A stretch of 64,000 nucleotides of DNA from Elymus sibiricus (Eukaryota; Streptophyta; Magnoliopsida; Poales; Poaceae). The translations under genes and the position numbers were made by a program. The stretch is taken from assembly GCA_039707655.1 (NCBI GenBank), contig CM077664.1, positions 24,788,781-24,852,780 of the forward strand, given 5' to 3'. The stretch's first letter is position 1, and every line of letters starts with the position of its first letter. A model generated the notes under the pieces. It was not told the DNA's origin, made no database searches, and saw only the letters and a program-made list of their open reading frames with translations. Positions 45,216-56,379 of the stretch are shown piece by piece.

Positions 45216-46465
45216 TTTTTTTTGAAAAGGAGGATTACCCCTGGCCTCTGCATCTGGGCGATGCATGCAGCCATTTTATTAATTATTCACAGAGACCTTA
45301 CAAAGTAGTACATCAGGTAGTCTGAAGGCACCATCTTAGCAACAACTGTCTCTACTCCTATCCACTTGATGAAGGGGTGCCGATAGTCCGAGCCTAATAC
45401 CAAACAGACATCGCACCAAAGTCTAACATCTAAAGCCGGAGGCTCCAACCGAGCCACATACTGGGTTTGGGGTACAAACCGGTCCGACGCACTCTCATGT
45501 GTCGTCGCCGCCGTCTTCCACCAATCCATCTTCAAAGCAGAAACTAACGCACCGACCTTGCCAGGCCTCTCTGCCATCGACGCCACCATGACGCCAGATA
45601 GCGTCCTCCTCCTGCGCGAGTCCATCTCCGCGCATCGGACACCGAGTCTCCACTGCGCCACGCCGCCGAGATCCGCCGCCATCAATGAGTAAGATGAAGC
45701 ACCGCTCCACCAAAGAAGCCGTCCACTGGTCCCTCGAGCCTGTGTACACCTCCAAGAATGACGCCCTCAAGGGGGAAACGACACCAGAGCGCCGCCGTCA
45801 TCCGATCTACTGATGTAGGGTTTCCCCGGGAGGTAGCAGATATAGGTCTGGAGCTTCTCCACGGCGATGCCTTCAAGAAGGTAACGGCACAAAAGAGTGC
45901 CGCCATCGCCGGTCTTGGCAACAAGCCGAGAACGAGGTTTTCACCCGGATCCGCTCGACGAACCTCCATCTCGCATCGTGCGCATGGACCACCACCGATC
46001 TCCGCCGCCGCGGAGCGAGCAAGCCACTCTGGCCAGATCAGATCTGACCGGTGGGCCAACCACGCTCGCAGCCGACCAGTCCACCAAAGCCCTCCACGCC
46101 GCCGCCGATCCGAGGTGCCGCAGCGCCGATCCGCCGCCGCTCGCCGCCGGGAGCGAGCCACCGCCGCGGAGGCTCGGATCCGGGGGCGCACTTCCGCTCG
46201 CCCGGGTGCCCCGCGCCACCCTCGCGCGCAAGAAGGAGAGGCTCCTCCGCCACCGCCGTCAGCCGCCCGGGCTTAGCGGAGGGATGGGAGGGGGAATGAG
46301 CGGCGGCTAAGATTGGGGCCCCTTGGCCGCCCGCGCGGGGGGGCGACGAAGGGGAGAGGAAGGGAGGAAGCAGCGGGCGGCGGCGCTGCTGTGTGGTGGC
46401 GGCGGCGCTAGGTCAACAGGAGTTTTTATTATTGAGAAAACAAGGTGCTGTTCGGTGCTGCTGTA
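45216..46465 (-). mobile_element. Short non-LTR retroelement with 16-bp TSD, unit B
   Basis: Same insertion as in unit A; TSD copies at 45200-45215 and 46466-46481. It has a small internal deletion near 46275 relative to A. Confidence 0.8.
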
Positions 46466-46481
46466 TGGTTATCAACAACAT

Positions 46482-49400
46482 AATTAATGTTTTGTTATTG
46501 AGAGAAGTATTTGATTAGTTAGTGGATGTAGCGAAAACTTATATCCTAAGGGCCTGTTCGGTGCTGGCCAAAGATTTTTCTCTCTCAATGTATATTACAC
46601 TCCCTGTATGAAGGTTGTTTTAATAGTTTCTCTTGCATAATGAGCTATATGCCTGTTGCCTTTGCCTAGGTTAGCTCGCATGCATGAGCATGAATGGATA
46701 TGATTTTTATTACTAAAGATTCAGGATACAATTGAAATTATATTCATGTTGATTTATTATTGTGAATGATTGTATCAACCATGGAATAGAAGGCCCCCGT
46801 TTCTGTTTTTGAATGCCAAAGTATCTTTATATTGCACTATTACAGTTGTATACAAAAATATGAATCTTTCTCTAAGCTGATGTAGGAAAATTTTCTATCG
46901 ACTTACACTTTCCATATGTCAAATGTAGTTACTTAATTTTAATTCAGATTTTGAACTATAGTCCGCTAAAGATATCATTTGTTTGTACTTTCCAAGGAGT
47001 ACCAGGGAAACGAGTTGCAACCGAGCCCTTCCAACATGGATTCATCTAGAACATCCCGCGACCATATGCACATGATATAAAGGAGAAATATTAGGCCAAA
47101 ATTGAGAAGTTTGGCACCGCCTGTACATTACAGCTCCTACGGTTGTTACCAAAGCTCCGAGTGAATCTGAAACAGGCCATGGACATGGATCACCGAAGTG
47201 AAAAGAATGCCTCCGAGTTTCAATCTTAAACCGCATAATTTGCCTTGCTTGATTTTCAGTATAATGCCAATTCTTTGTCCTCTATATAGCTATTCTTTCA
47301 TTGATGCATACATGAAAAAATATGTTCATATTTTAATGATTTTGTATGTAAATTAAATTGCTAGCCCGTGCAGAGGCATGGGTTGATGACTAGTGGCAGA
47401 AAATCCCCTTCGGTTGCAGATTTGGCGCCAAACAGATCCACGGAGATAATCACATTGGTGCCAAGCAGAACGCAAATTAGTAATTGCCTTGGCACCAAAC
47501 ACGATCTATTTGCCTTCGTCCCGCTAATCTTCCTCATTCCTCCTGATTGTCCTCCTTGTAACAAGAACGTGACAAAGGTATGCTGTGTAGATGATCTCCC
47601 TTTTCCTTTTGGCCTTGTAGCAAGAAGGACACAAGGCATGATGATCTGAAGGTGGTGTAGATGACATCCCTTTTGCCTTCCTTCTCCTAGCAACAGAAAA
47701 GAAGATGATCAGCCTCAAGGTATGTGATATATGCTCTGACTGTATTCACGTTGTCAAGGCACAAAGAGATTTCATGGACTGAGTTTACTATGCTATCACA
47801 TCTTACAAAAAAGAGAGGAGAAGACAAGGTCTAATGGAGAATATGACTAACACCAACGAAGATTCAAACAGGTACCATCAGTCTTGTTAAATTCAGTAAT
47901 AACTAATAAATAAACTGAACGGGAGCCAAACCCTCCAAACAACTAATACAAAATTATATGATACAATTTTCTTAGTGAAGGATGATAAGTGACTCCAAAA
48001 CTTATTTTCTGCATCTTTTAGACAATGTTAGAGTGAAAGTTTTCATTTAACAGAATTCATTTCTATTGCTTTGGACAAGCTCAAACTAAAATGCATAAAT
48101 GTAGTCTGGTCTGTACTTGAAACGTAGGTGATTTGCTCATGAAGTGCTTCGGTTTTCCATAACTTGACAGGAGATTAATGTAGATGATCTCCCTTCTTCC
48201 TTCTGTCTCCTGGTAGCAAGAGAGATTTCCTTGACTGAGTTTGTTATGCTATACATATTACAAAAAAAAGGAGAAGAGAAGGTCTAATTGAAAATATTAC
48301 TAACTCCAGCATTGATTCAAATAGGTACCATTAATTTTGTTAAATTCCCAGTCCATGTCATAATATTCTTGTAGTGTAACTATACAGATAACATAAATTA
48401 TGCCTATTTTTTTACGGGACAAATACGATTCCTAGTTCACTTCTGCTTTGGTACACCACCCCTAAACACATCAACGGAGAAGATCTCTTCATACCCCCTC
48501 ATAATAAAGGGTAATATGGTCTTTTCTGAGATATCCACAGTAACGAGACGGCACATTAGCGTAATGCGAACAATTCAAATAAAATAAAATAAATAGAGGA
48601 CAAAAAGAGAGAAGCTAGGGATCGAACAACGGTCTCCTAGGTGCAGCGTTGTACCACAAACCACTAGATCACTACTGGGATCATAAAATGTTAATAAGGG
48701 CGACCAACTTAACGTAAATGAGCTGGTTATTCCACTAGTTTTCTGTGTTTTCTCTGTTTTCGTTTTATTACCGGTTTTCTCCGTTTTAACTTGCTATATC
48801 TAATACATTTTTGTAATACATGTTTAACATTAATCAAATCAAGATTAAAAAATTAAATATATGGTTCATGTTTTTAATAAATATTTAATATTTTTCATAT
48901 CCGCGAACATTTTTTTTACTATCGATTAAATTTTTTTCAAATCCGTGAACACTTGGGCTGGCCCAACAAGTGCCCGGCGGGAGCGATGCTGTCGCATAGT
49001 TAGGCCAACGCCTAAAGTTTTGTTTCTTTTCTATTTTTCCGTCTTTCTTCTATTTTTTGTTAATTTATTTTTCCCCTTTTGAAATTTACTAGCACATATG
49101 CACGTGCATTGCAACGGGAGAGGTAATTATAGTGTCCACCAAACATCCAACAACGCGACACAACAACATTCGGGTAGTGTCACCCGGGAGTTTAACACAA
49201 ATGTATATCAACCTTTCACTAAGAACCATACTATACATACAATACTTTTATTGCGATTTTGGTAGGACAATTTCTGCCCACACCATCCATGAATAAATCA
49301 AAGTACATCGGAACCATTAGATTGACTATCGTATGAAAATTATACTTCCTCCATCTACTTTACGGAGCCTAGGAGAGTTTAAAAGGATGAAATGGCCCTA

Positions 49401-49683
49401 TAATTTTGAAAAAACTGAACGAATTTCACATGCCCAATTAACACACGCTTGCTTTGCATGTCACGAAATTTATGTTTTCATTATCCGGGTTAATTAGAAA
49501 CCACCAAATGCATCTCAATATTATGCATCTCTCCCAATAATTATGCTCAGTATGCATGCATCTTCCTTATTATGTTGTCACACTGAACCAAATTTTAGCA
49601 GGCCTAGATCCAGTCTCAATTCCTATCCAAATTAACTTTTTTCCCAATAATTATGCTCAGTATGCATGCATCTTCCTTATTAT
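46482..49683. other. Distal flank of unit B, no gene supported
   Basis: Counterpart of 18428-21629, including the candidate Helitron ends (CTAG at 47390-47393 and, inverted, 49089-49092). It is cut by the Copia LTR within the second copy of the 110-bp repeat. Confidence 0.55.
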
Positions 49684-51422
49684 TGTTGGGGAACGTTGCA
49701 TGGGAAACAAAAAATTTCCTACGCACACACAAGATCTATCCATGGTGATGAGCATCTACGAGAGGGAGAGTGAATCTACATACCCTTGTAGATCGCTAAG
49801 CGGAAGCGTTAAGAAACGCGGTTGATGTAGTCGAACGTCTCCGCGATCCGAATCGCAAGTCGTCCCTCGATCCGATCACGAACTAGTGCCGAACGGACGG
49901 CACCTCCGCGTTCAACACACGTACGACTTGATGACGCCTTCACCTCCTCGATCCAGCGAGCGATGGTGAAGTAGAAGATGAGTTCCGGCAGCACGACGGC
50001 GTGGTGATGGTGGTGAGGAACAATCTCTGCAGGGCTTCGCCAAGCGCTACAGAGATTATGACGGAGGAACTAGAGGGTTAGGGTTGCCGCACACGGCTTG
50101 GGGAAATCTTGATGTATCCCGTGTGCTAGCCCTGCCCCTCTATTTATATGTTGAGCCTTGGGGTCTAAACTTGGAGTAAAAGCCTCCTCCAGGTCGGTTT
50201 TGCCCGCACAAGGTCGTTTTGGCCCGCACGGAAAGAGTCCAACTCGGATTCCAGCAGTATCGCGTACAAGCGGTAGTACCGCTTACGATAAGCGGTAGTA
50301 CCGCCTGTAGCGGTAGTACCCCTTACGATAAGCGGTATTACCGCGTGTAGCGGTAGTACCGCTTACGATAAGCGGTAGTACCACCCCAGACGCCAGCAAA
50401 ACTTCCTTTTGCACCTTGCCTAAGCCTCGTGGGCTTTACCCCTTGGCCCAAATAAAGTGTTCTCATACCCGAACATTTCGGGAAACATCCGGAACCCCTT
50501 CCGGTGAATTCCGGAACCCTTCCGGAGACCAAACACTATTATCCCATATATCAATCTTTACCTCCGGACTATTCCGGAGATCCTCGTCATGTCCGGGATC
50601 TTATCCGGGACTCCGAACAACCTTCGGTCATCAACAAAATAACTCAACTATACTAATCGTCACCAAACGTTAAGTGTGTAGACCCTGCGGGTTCGAGAAC
50701 TATGTAGACATGACCGAGACACCTCTACGATCAATAACAAATAGCGGGACCTGGATGCCCATATTGGCTCCTACATATTCTACGAAGATCTTTATCGGTC
50801 GAACCTCTATGTCAAGGATTCAGTTAATCCCGTATGCTGTTCCCTTTGTTCTTCGGTATGTTACTTGCCCGAGATTCGATCGTCGGTATCCCTATACCTA
50901 GTTCAATCTCGTTACCGGCAAGTCTCTTTGCTCGTTCCGTAATACAAGATCTCGTGGCTAACACTTTAGTCACATTGCTTGCAAGGCTCATTGTGATGTT
51001 GTATTACCGAGTGGGCCCTGAGATACCTCTCCGTCACACGGAGTAACAAATCCCAGTCTTGATCCATGCCAACCCAACAGACACCCTCGGAGATACTTGA
51101 CATGCAAAAAACAATAGCAATAAACTGACACGATCATATGCTACGTTTACAGTTTGGGTCTTGTCCATCACATCATTCTCCTAATGATGTGATCCCGTTA
51201 TCAAATGACATCTCATGTCCATGGCTAGGAAACCTTCACCATCTTTTGATCAACGAGCTAGTCAACTAGAGGCTTACTAGGGACACAGTGTTGTCTATGT
51301 ACCCACACATGTATTTGAGTTTCCAATCAATACAATTATAGCATGGATAATAAACGATTATCATGAACAAGGAAATATAATAATAACCAATTTATTATTG
51401 CCTCTAGGGCATATTTCCAACA
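49684..51422 (-). repeat. 3' LTR of the Copia element (1739 bp)
   Basis: On the plus strand it reads TGTTGGGGAACG to CATATTTCCAACA, that is inverted TGTTGG/CCAACA termini. It contains the palindrome array 50270-50382. Preceding 5 bp (ATTAT) would be the target duplication, but the other side is gone. Confidence 0.9.
50270..50382. repeat. Six-fold palindrome array GCGGTAGTACCGC in the Copia LTR
   Basis: Six copies or near copies of GCGGTAGTACCGC alternate with TTACGATAA or TGTA-type spacers every ~21 bp. Each core is self-complementary. It lies mid-LTR and could act as a protein-binding or folding element; function is unknown. Confidence 0.8.
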
Positions 51423-51434
51423 GTCTCCCACTTG
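51423..51434 (-). other. Polypurine tract of the Copia element
   Basis: On the minus strand AAGTGGGAGAC directly precedes the LTR start TGTTGG, the usual plus-strand priming site in this group. Confidence 0.6.
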
Positions 51435-51472
51435 CACTAGAGTCAATAATCTAGTTCACATCACTATGTGAT

Positions 51473-54400
51473 TTACATTGTAATGAATCGAACACCCATG
51501 CAGTTCTGGTGTTGTTCATGTTTAGCCCTTGGAAGAGGTTTAGTCATCGGATCTGCAACATTCAGATCCGTGTGTACTTTGCAAATATTTATGTCGTCCT
51601 CCTTGATGTAATCGCGGATGGAATTGAAACGTCGCTTTATGTGTCTGGTCCTCTTGTGAAATCTTGGTTCCTTGGCTAGAGCAATGGCACCAGTATTATC
51701 ACAAAACAGAGTCATTGGGTTAAGCACACTAGGCACTACTCCAAGATCTGTCATGAACTCCTTCATCCAGACACCTTCCTTTGCCGCCTCCGAGGTAGCG
51801 ATGTACTCCGCTTCGCATGTAGAATCCGCTACCACGCTTTGCTTGGAACTGCACCAGCTAACCGCACCCCCATTAAGAATAAATACGTATCCGGTTTGTG
51901 ACTTAGAGTCATCCGGATCAATGTCAAAGCTTGCATCGACGTAACCCTTTACGACGAGCTCTTGATCACCTCCATAAACGAGAAACATATCCTTAGTCTT
52001 TTTCAGGTACTTTAGGATATTCTTGACCGCCGTCCAGTGTTCCATTCCTGGATCACTTTGAAACCTTCCGACCATACTTATGGCAAGGCTGACATCGGGT
52101 CTTGTGCACAGCATTGTATACATGATAGAGCCCATGGCTGAAGCATAGGGGACGACACTCATCTTGTCTCTATCTTCTGCAGTCACTGGGCATTGAGTCT
52201 TACTCAACTTCACACCTTGCAAAACAGGCAAGAACCCCTTCTTGGACTGATCCATTTTGAACTTCTTCAAAATCTTATCAAGGTATGTGCTTTGTGAAAG
52301 TCCTATTAAGTGTCTTGATCTATCTCTATAGATCTTGATGCCTAATATGAAAGCAGCTTCTCCTAGGTCCTTCATTGAAAAACTCTTGTTCAAATATTCC
52401 TTCACGCTTTCCAGCATTTCTATATTGTTTCCAATCAGTAATATGTCATCCACATATAATATTAGAAACGCTACAGGGCTCCCACTCACTTTCTTGTAAA
52501 TACAAGCTTCTCCGTAAACTTGTATAAACCCAAACGCTTTGATCACCTCATCAAAGCGAAGATTCCAACTCCGAGATGCTTGCACCAGTCCATAAATGGA
52601 TCGCTGGAGTTTGCAAACTTTGTCAGCATTCTCTGGATCGACAAAACCTTCTGGTTGCATCATATACAACTCTTCCTTAAGGAAACCGTTAAGGAACGCT
52701 GTTTTGACATCCATCTGCCAAATTTTATAATCGAAAAAGGCAGCTATTGCTAACATGATTCTGACGGACTTAAGCATCGCTACGGGTGAGAAGGTCTCAT
52801 CGTAGTCAACTCCTTGAACTTGTGAAAAACCCTTTGCCACAAGTCGAGCTTTATAGACGGTGACATTACCATCTGCGTCCGTCTTCCTCTTAAAGATCCA
52901 TTTGTTCTGAATGGCCTTACGCCCTTCAGGTAATACTTCCAAAGTCCATACTTTGTTTTCATACATGGATCCCATCTCGGATTTCATGGCCTCTAACCAC
53001 TTCTCGGAATCCGGGCCCATCATCGCTTCTCCATAGCTCGTAGGTTCATCGTTGTCCAACAACATGACCTCTAAGACAGGGTTGCCGTACCACTCAGGAG
53101 TAGTACGCGTCCTTGTCGACCTACGAGGTTCGATAGCAACTTGATCCAAAGCTTCATGATCATCATCATTAACTTCCTCTTCAGCTGATGTAGGCTCTAC
53201 AGAAACATCTTTCTGCGCTGCGCTACTTTGATGTTGAAGTAAAGGTTCAACAACCTCATCAAGTTCTATCTTCCTCCCACTCAATTCTTTCGAGAGAAAC
53301 TCTTTCTCAAGAAATGTTCCGTTCTTAGCGACAAACACTTTGCCCTCGGATCTGAGGTAGAAGGTATACCCAACTGTCTCTTTTGGGTATCCTATGAAGA
53401 CGCATTTCTCCGCTTTGGGTTCCAGCTTTTCAGGCTGAAGCTTTTTGACATAAGCGTCACATCCCCAAACTTTAAGAAACAACAGCTTTGGCTTCTTACC
53501 AAACCAAAGTTCATATGGCGTCGTCTCAACGGATTTCGATGGTGCCCTATTTAAAGTGAATGCAGCTGTCTCTAATGCATAACCCCAAAACGATAGTGGC
53601 AAATCGGCAAGAGACATCATAGATCGCACCATATCCAATAAAGTTCGATTACGACGTTCGGACACACCATTACGCTGTGGTGTTCCAGGCGGTGTCAGTT
53701 GTGAAACAATTCCACATTGTCTTAAGTGACTGCCAAACTCATAACTCAGATATTCTCCTCCTCGATCAGATCGTAGGAATTTAATCTTCTTGTTACGATG
53801 ATTCTCAACTTCACTCTGAAATTGTTTAAACTTTTCAAACGTTTCAGACTTGTGTTTCATTAAGTAAATATACCCATATCTACTTAAGTCATCAGTGAAG
53901 GTGAGAAAGTAACGATAACCACCGCGCGCCTCAATGCTTATTGGACCGCATACATCAGTATGTATGATTTCCAACAAGTCACTTGCCCGTTCCATTGTTC
54001 CAGAGAACGGCGTTTTAGTCATCTTGCCCATGAGGCATGGCTCACATGTGTCAAGTGATTCAAAATCAAGTGACTCTAAAAGTCCATCAGTATGGAGCTT
54101 CCTCATGCGTTTTACACCAATATGACCCAAACGGCAGTGCCACAAGAAAGTGGTATTATCATTATCAATTTTACATCTTTTGGCATCAATGTTATAAACA
54201 TATGTATCATTACTATCGAGATTCAATAAGAATAAACCCCTCACTTCGGGTGCATGACCATAAAAGATATTACCCATATAAATAGAACAACCATTATTCT
54301 CTGATTTAAATGAGTAACCGTCTCGCAATAAACAACATCCAGATATAATGTTCATGCTTAACGCAGGCACCAAATAACACTTATTTAGGTTCATCACTAA

Positions 54401-55456
54401 TCCCGACGGTAATCGAAGAGCGAGCGTGCCGACGGCGATCACATCAACCTTGGAACCATTTCCCACGCGCATCGTCACTTCGTCCTTCGCCAGCCTCCGT
54501 CTATTCCGCAGTTCCTGTTTAGAGTTGCAAATATGAGCAACCGCACCGGTATCAAATACCCAGGCACTACAACGAGGGTTGGTAAGGAACATATCAATAA
54601 CATGTATATCATATATACCTTGTTTGTTGTTGGCCGCCTTCTTGTCAGCCAAATACTTGGGGCAGTTCCGCTTCCAGTGTCCAGTTCCCTTGCAATGAAA
54701 GCACTCAGTTTCTGGTTTGGGTCCAGCCTTGGGTTTCTTCACGGGAGGAGCAACTGCTTTGCCACTCTTCTTGGAGTTACCCTTCTTACCCTTGCCATTT
54801 TTCTTGAAACTAGTGGTTTTATTGACCATCAACACTTGATGCTCCTTCTGAATTTCAGACTCAGCGGCTTTCAGCATCGCAAACAGCTCGGCGACTGACT
54901 TGTTCATCCCGTGCATGTTATAGTTCAACACGAAGCTCTTGTAGCTAGGTGGCAATGATTGAAGAACTCTGTCAGTGATAGCCTCTGGCGGAAGGGGCAT
55001 CCCCAATTCAGCCAGACGGGTGGAGTACCCAAACATTCTGAGTACATGATCACTGATAGACCCGTTCTCCTCCATCTTGCAAGCATAGAACTTATCGGAG
55101 ATCTCATATCTCTCGATCCGGGCATTCTTCTGAAAGATAAACTTCAACTCCTGGAACATCTCATATGCTCCATGACGTTCAAAACGTCTTTGAAGTCCCG
55201 GTTCTAAGCCATACAAAATTGCACATTGAACTATTGAGTAATCATCAGAACGAGCCTGCCAGGCGTTCACAACGTCTAGAGACTCAACTGGAGCGGGTGG
55301 ATCACCAAGCGGTGCATCAAGGACATAAGCCTTCTGGGAAGCCGTAAGGATAATCCTTAGATTACGGGCCCAGTCCACAAAGTTACTTCCATCATCTTTC
55401 AACTTAGCTTTCTCTAGGAACGCATTAAAATTCAGGGGTGCTACTGCGCGAGCCAT
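51473..55456 (-). CDS. Copia gag-pol polyprotein, intact
   Basis: A single frame of 1327 codons, MARAVAPLNFNAFLEKAK to VRFITM, without a stop. Gag region 1-250; zinc knuckle CFHCKGTGHWKRNC at 252-265; aspartic protease DTG at 302-304; integrase HHCC (H440, H445, C471, C474) and catalytic D501, D564 and E600; reverse transcriptase with YVDD at 1001-1004; RNase H in the C-terminal part with EAEYIATSEAAKEG. The order protease-integrase-RT identifies Copia. All catalytic motifs look normal and no frameshift is seen, in contrast to the Gypsy element, so it inserted comparatively recently. It has no 5' LTR promoter of its own, so it is not expected to transpose. Confidence 0.97.
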   Translation of the reverse strand: MARAVAPLNFNAFLEKAKLKDDGSNFVDWARNLRIILTASQKAYVLDAPLGDPPAPVESLDVVNAWQARSDDYSIVQCAILYGLEPGLQRRFERHGAYEMFQELKFIFQKNARIERYEISDKFYACKMEENGSISDHVLRMFGYSTRLAELGMPLPPEAITDRVLQSLPPSYKSFVLNYNMHGMNKSVAELFAMLKAAESEIQKEHQVLMVNKTTSFKKNGKGKKGNSKKSGKAVAPPVKKPKAGPKPETECFHCKGTGHWKRNCPKYLADKKAANNKQGIYDIHVIDMFLTNPRCSAWVFDTGAVAHICNSKQELRNRRRLAKDEVTMRVGNGSKVDVIAVGTLALRLPSGLVMNLNKCYLVPALSMNIISGCCLLRDGYSFKSENNGCSIYMGNIFYGHAPEVRGLFLLNLDSNDTYVYNIDAKRCKIDNDNTTFLWHCRLGHIGVKRMRKLHTDGLLESLDFESLDTCEPCLMGKMTKTPFSGTMERASDLLEIIHTDVCGPISIEARGGYRYFLTFTDDLSRYGYIYLMKHKSETFEKFKQFQSEVENHRNKKIKFLRSDRGGEYLSYEFGSHLRQCGIVSQLTPPGTPQRNGVSERRNRTLLDMVRSMMSLADLPLSFWGYALETAAFTLNRAPSKSVETTPYELWFGKKPKLLFLKVWGCDAYVKKLQPEKLEPKAEKCVFIGYPKETVGYTFYLRSEGKVFVAKNGTFLEKEFLSKELSGRKIELDEVVEPLLQHQSSAAQKDVSVEPTSAEEEVNDDDHEALDQVAIEPRRSTRTRTTPEWYGNPVLEVMLLDNDEPTSYGEAMMGPDSEKWLEAMKSEMGSMYENKVWTLEVLPEGRKAIQNKWIFKRKTDADGNVTVYKARLVAKGFSQVQGVDYDETFSPVAMLKSVRIMLAIAAFFDYKIWQMDVKTAFLNGFLKEELYMMQPEGFVDPENADKVCKLQRSIYGLVQASRSWNLRFDEVIKAFGFIQVYGEACIYKKVSGSPVAFLILYVDDILLIGNNIEMLESVKEYLNKSFSMKDLGEAAFILGIKIYRDRSRHLIGLSQSTYLDKILKKFKMDQSKKGFLPVLQGVKLSKTQCPVTAEDRDKMSVVPYASAMGSIMYTMLCTRPDVSLAISMVGRFQSDPGMEHWTAVKNILKYLKKTKDMFLVYGGDQELVVKGYVDASFDIDPDDSKSQTGYVFILNGGAVSWCSSKQSVVADSTCEAEYIATSEAAKEGVWMKEFMTDLGVVPSVLNPMTLFCDNTGAIALAKEPRFHKRTRHIKRRFNSIRDYIKEDDINICKVHTDLNVADPMTKPLPRAKHEQHQNCMGVRFITM

Positions 55457-56330
55457 GATCTACAACATAAATATAGCAAAGACAACTTAGACTATTGTTC
55501 AGGATAATGAGTTTAGTTAATCATATTACTTAAAAACTCCCACTCAAATTGACATCCCTCCGGTCATTCGAGTGTAACATGATCCAAATCCACCAACTCA
55601 AGTCCGATCATCACGTGAGTCGAGGTGGTTTCAATGGTGAACATCTTCATGTTGATCATATCTACTATATGACTCATGTTCGACCTTTTGGTCTCTTGTG
55701 TTCCGAGGCCATGTCTGTACATGCTAGGCTCGTCAAGTTTAACCCGAGTGTTCCGCGTGTGCAACATGGCTTGCACCCGTTGTATGTGAACGTGGAGTCT
55801 ATCACACCCGATCATCACGGCGTGTCTCGAAACGACGAACTTTCGCAACGGTGCACACTCGGGGAGAACACAATTTATCTTGAAATTTAAGTGAGGGATC
55901 ACCTTATAATGCTACCGTCGTCCTAAGCAAAATAAGATGCATAAAAGGATTAACATCACATGCAAATCATAAGTGACATGATATGGCCATGAACTTGTGC
56001 TTTTGATCTCCATCTCCAAAGCACCGGCATGATCTCCATCGTCACCGGCATGACACCATGATCTCCATCATCTTGATCTCCATCAACGTGTCGCCATGAG
56101 GTTGTCGCGCCGACTGTTGTTTCCACGACTAACGTTTAGCGATAAAGTAAAGCATTACATAGCGCTTAATGATTGACACGCAGGTCATACAATAATTAAA
56201 GACAACTCTATGGCTCCTGCCAGTTGCCGTACTCATCGACATGCAAGTCGTGATATTCTATACAACACATGATCATCTCATACATCACATATATCTCATC
56301 ATGTAATTGGCCATATCACGCAAATATTAG
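55457..56330 (-). other. Copia untranslated leader
   Basis: About 870 bp between the gag start and the junction, without the primer-binding site. It has short open frames on both strands that appear fortuitous. Confidence 0.65.
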
Positions 56331-56368
56331 TGACTGCCTGGATATCTCATCACATATATCTCATCATG
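56331..56368. other. Patchwork (filler) junction between Copia leader and NLR copy C
   Basis: Bases 56332-56345 (GACTGCCTGGATAT) repeat 56393-56406 inside the NLR. The next bases 56348-56368 repeat 56283-56303 of the Copia leader exactly (21 bp). NLR sequence then starts at about 56369 (CGGAAGAGATCATG). Copied patches from both sides of a break are a signature of template-switching end joining. Confidence 0.75.
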
Positions 56369-56379
56369 CGGAAGAGATC

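Larger units (their letters stand above)
39598..49683. repeat. Segmental duplication unit B (NLR-containing)
   Basis: Collinear with 11254-21629. It lacks the 269-bp segment of A and an approximately 27-bp piece of the GC-rich retroelement, both also missing from C. The right end is the Copia insertion after ATTAT (49679-49683). Five amino-acid states in the NLR are shared with C and not A. Confidence 0.95.
49684..56330 (-). mobile_element. Copia retrotransposon (BARE/WIS/Angela group), 5' LTR lost
   Basis: On the minus strand: leader (about 56330-55457), complete gag-pol (55456-51473), purine-rich tract and 3' LTR (51422-49684). No second LTR and no TGGTATCAGAGC primer site is found upstream; the leader instead runs into a patchwork junction and NLR copy C. 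The 3' LTR sits precisely after ATTAT of unit B, so the element inserted in unit B and later lost its 5' end with flanking DNA. The group is inferred from the LTR start TGTTGGAAATATGCCC and the gag N-terminus. Confidence 0.9.

Noticed and set aside
50270..50382. CRISPR-like look of the regularly spaced palindromes
   Set aside because: The repeats are 13 bp with near-constant spacers inside a plant retrotransposon LTR; there are no unique spacers or cas genes.
52780..55890. Many plus-strand frames opposite the Copia gag-pol and leader
   Set aside because: They are antisense shadows of the intact minus-strand polyprotein or short frames in the leader without motifs.
56269..56379. Upstream extension of the NLR copy C frame as a genuine N-terminus
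   Set aside because: Those codons come from the Copia leader and filler junction and bear no relation to a coiled coil. The frame is open by chance.
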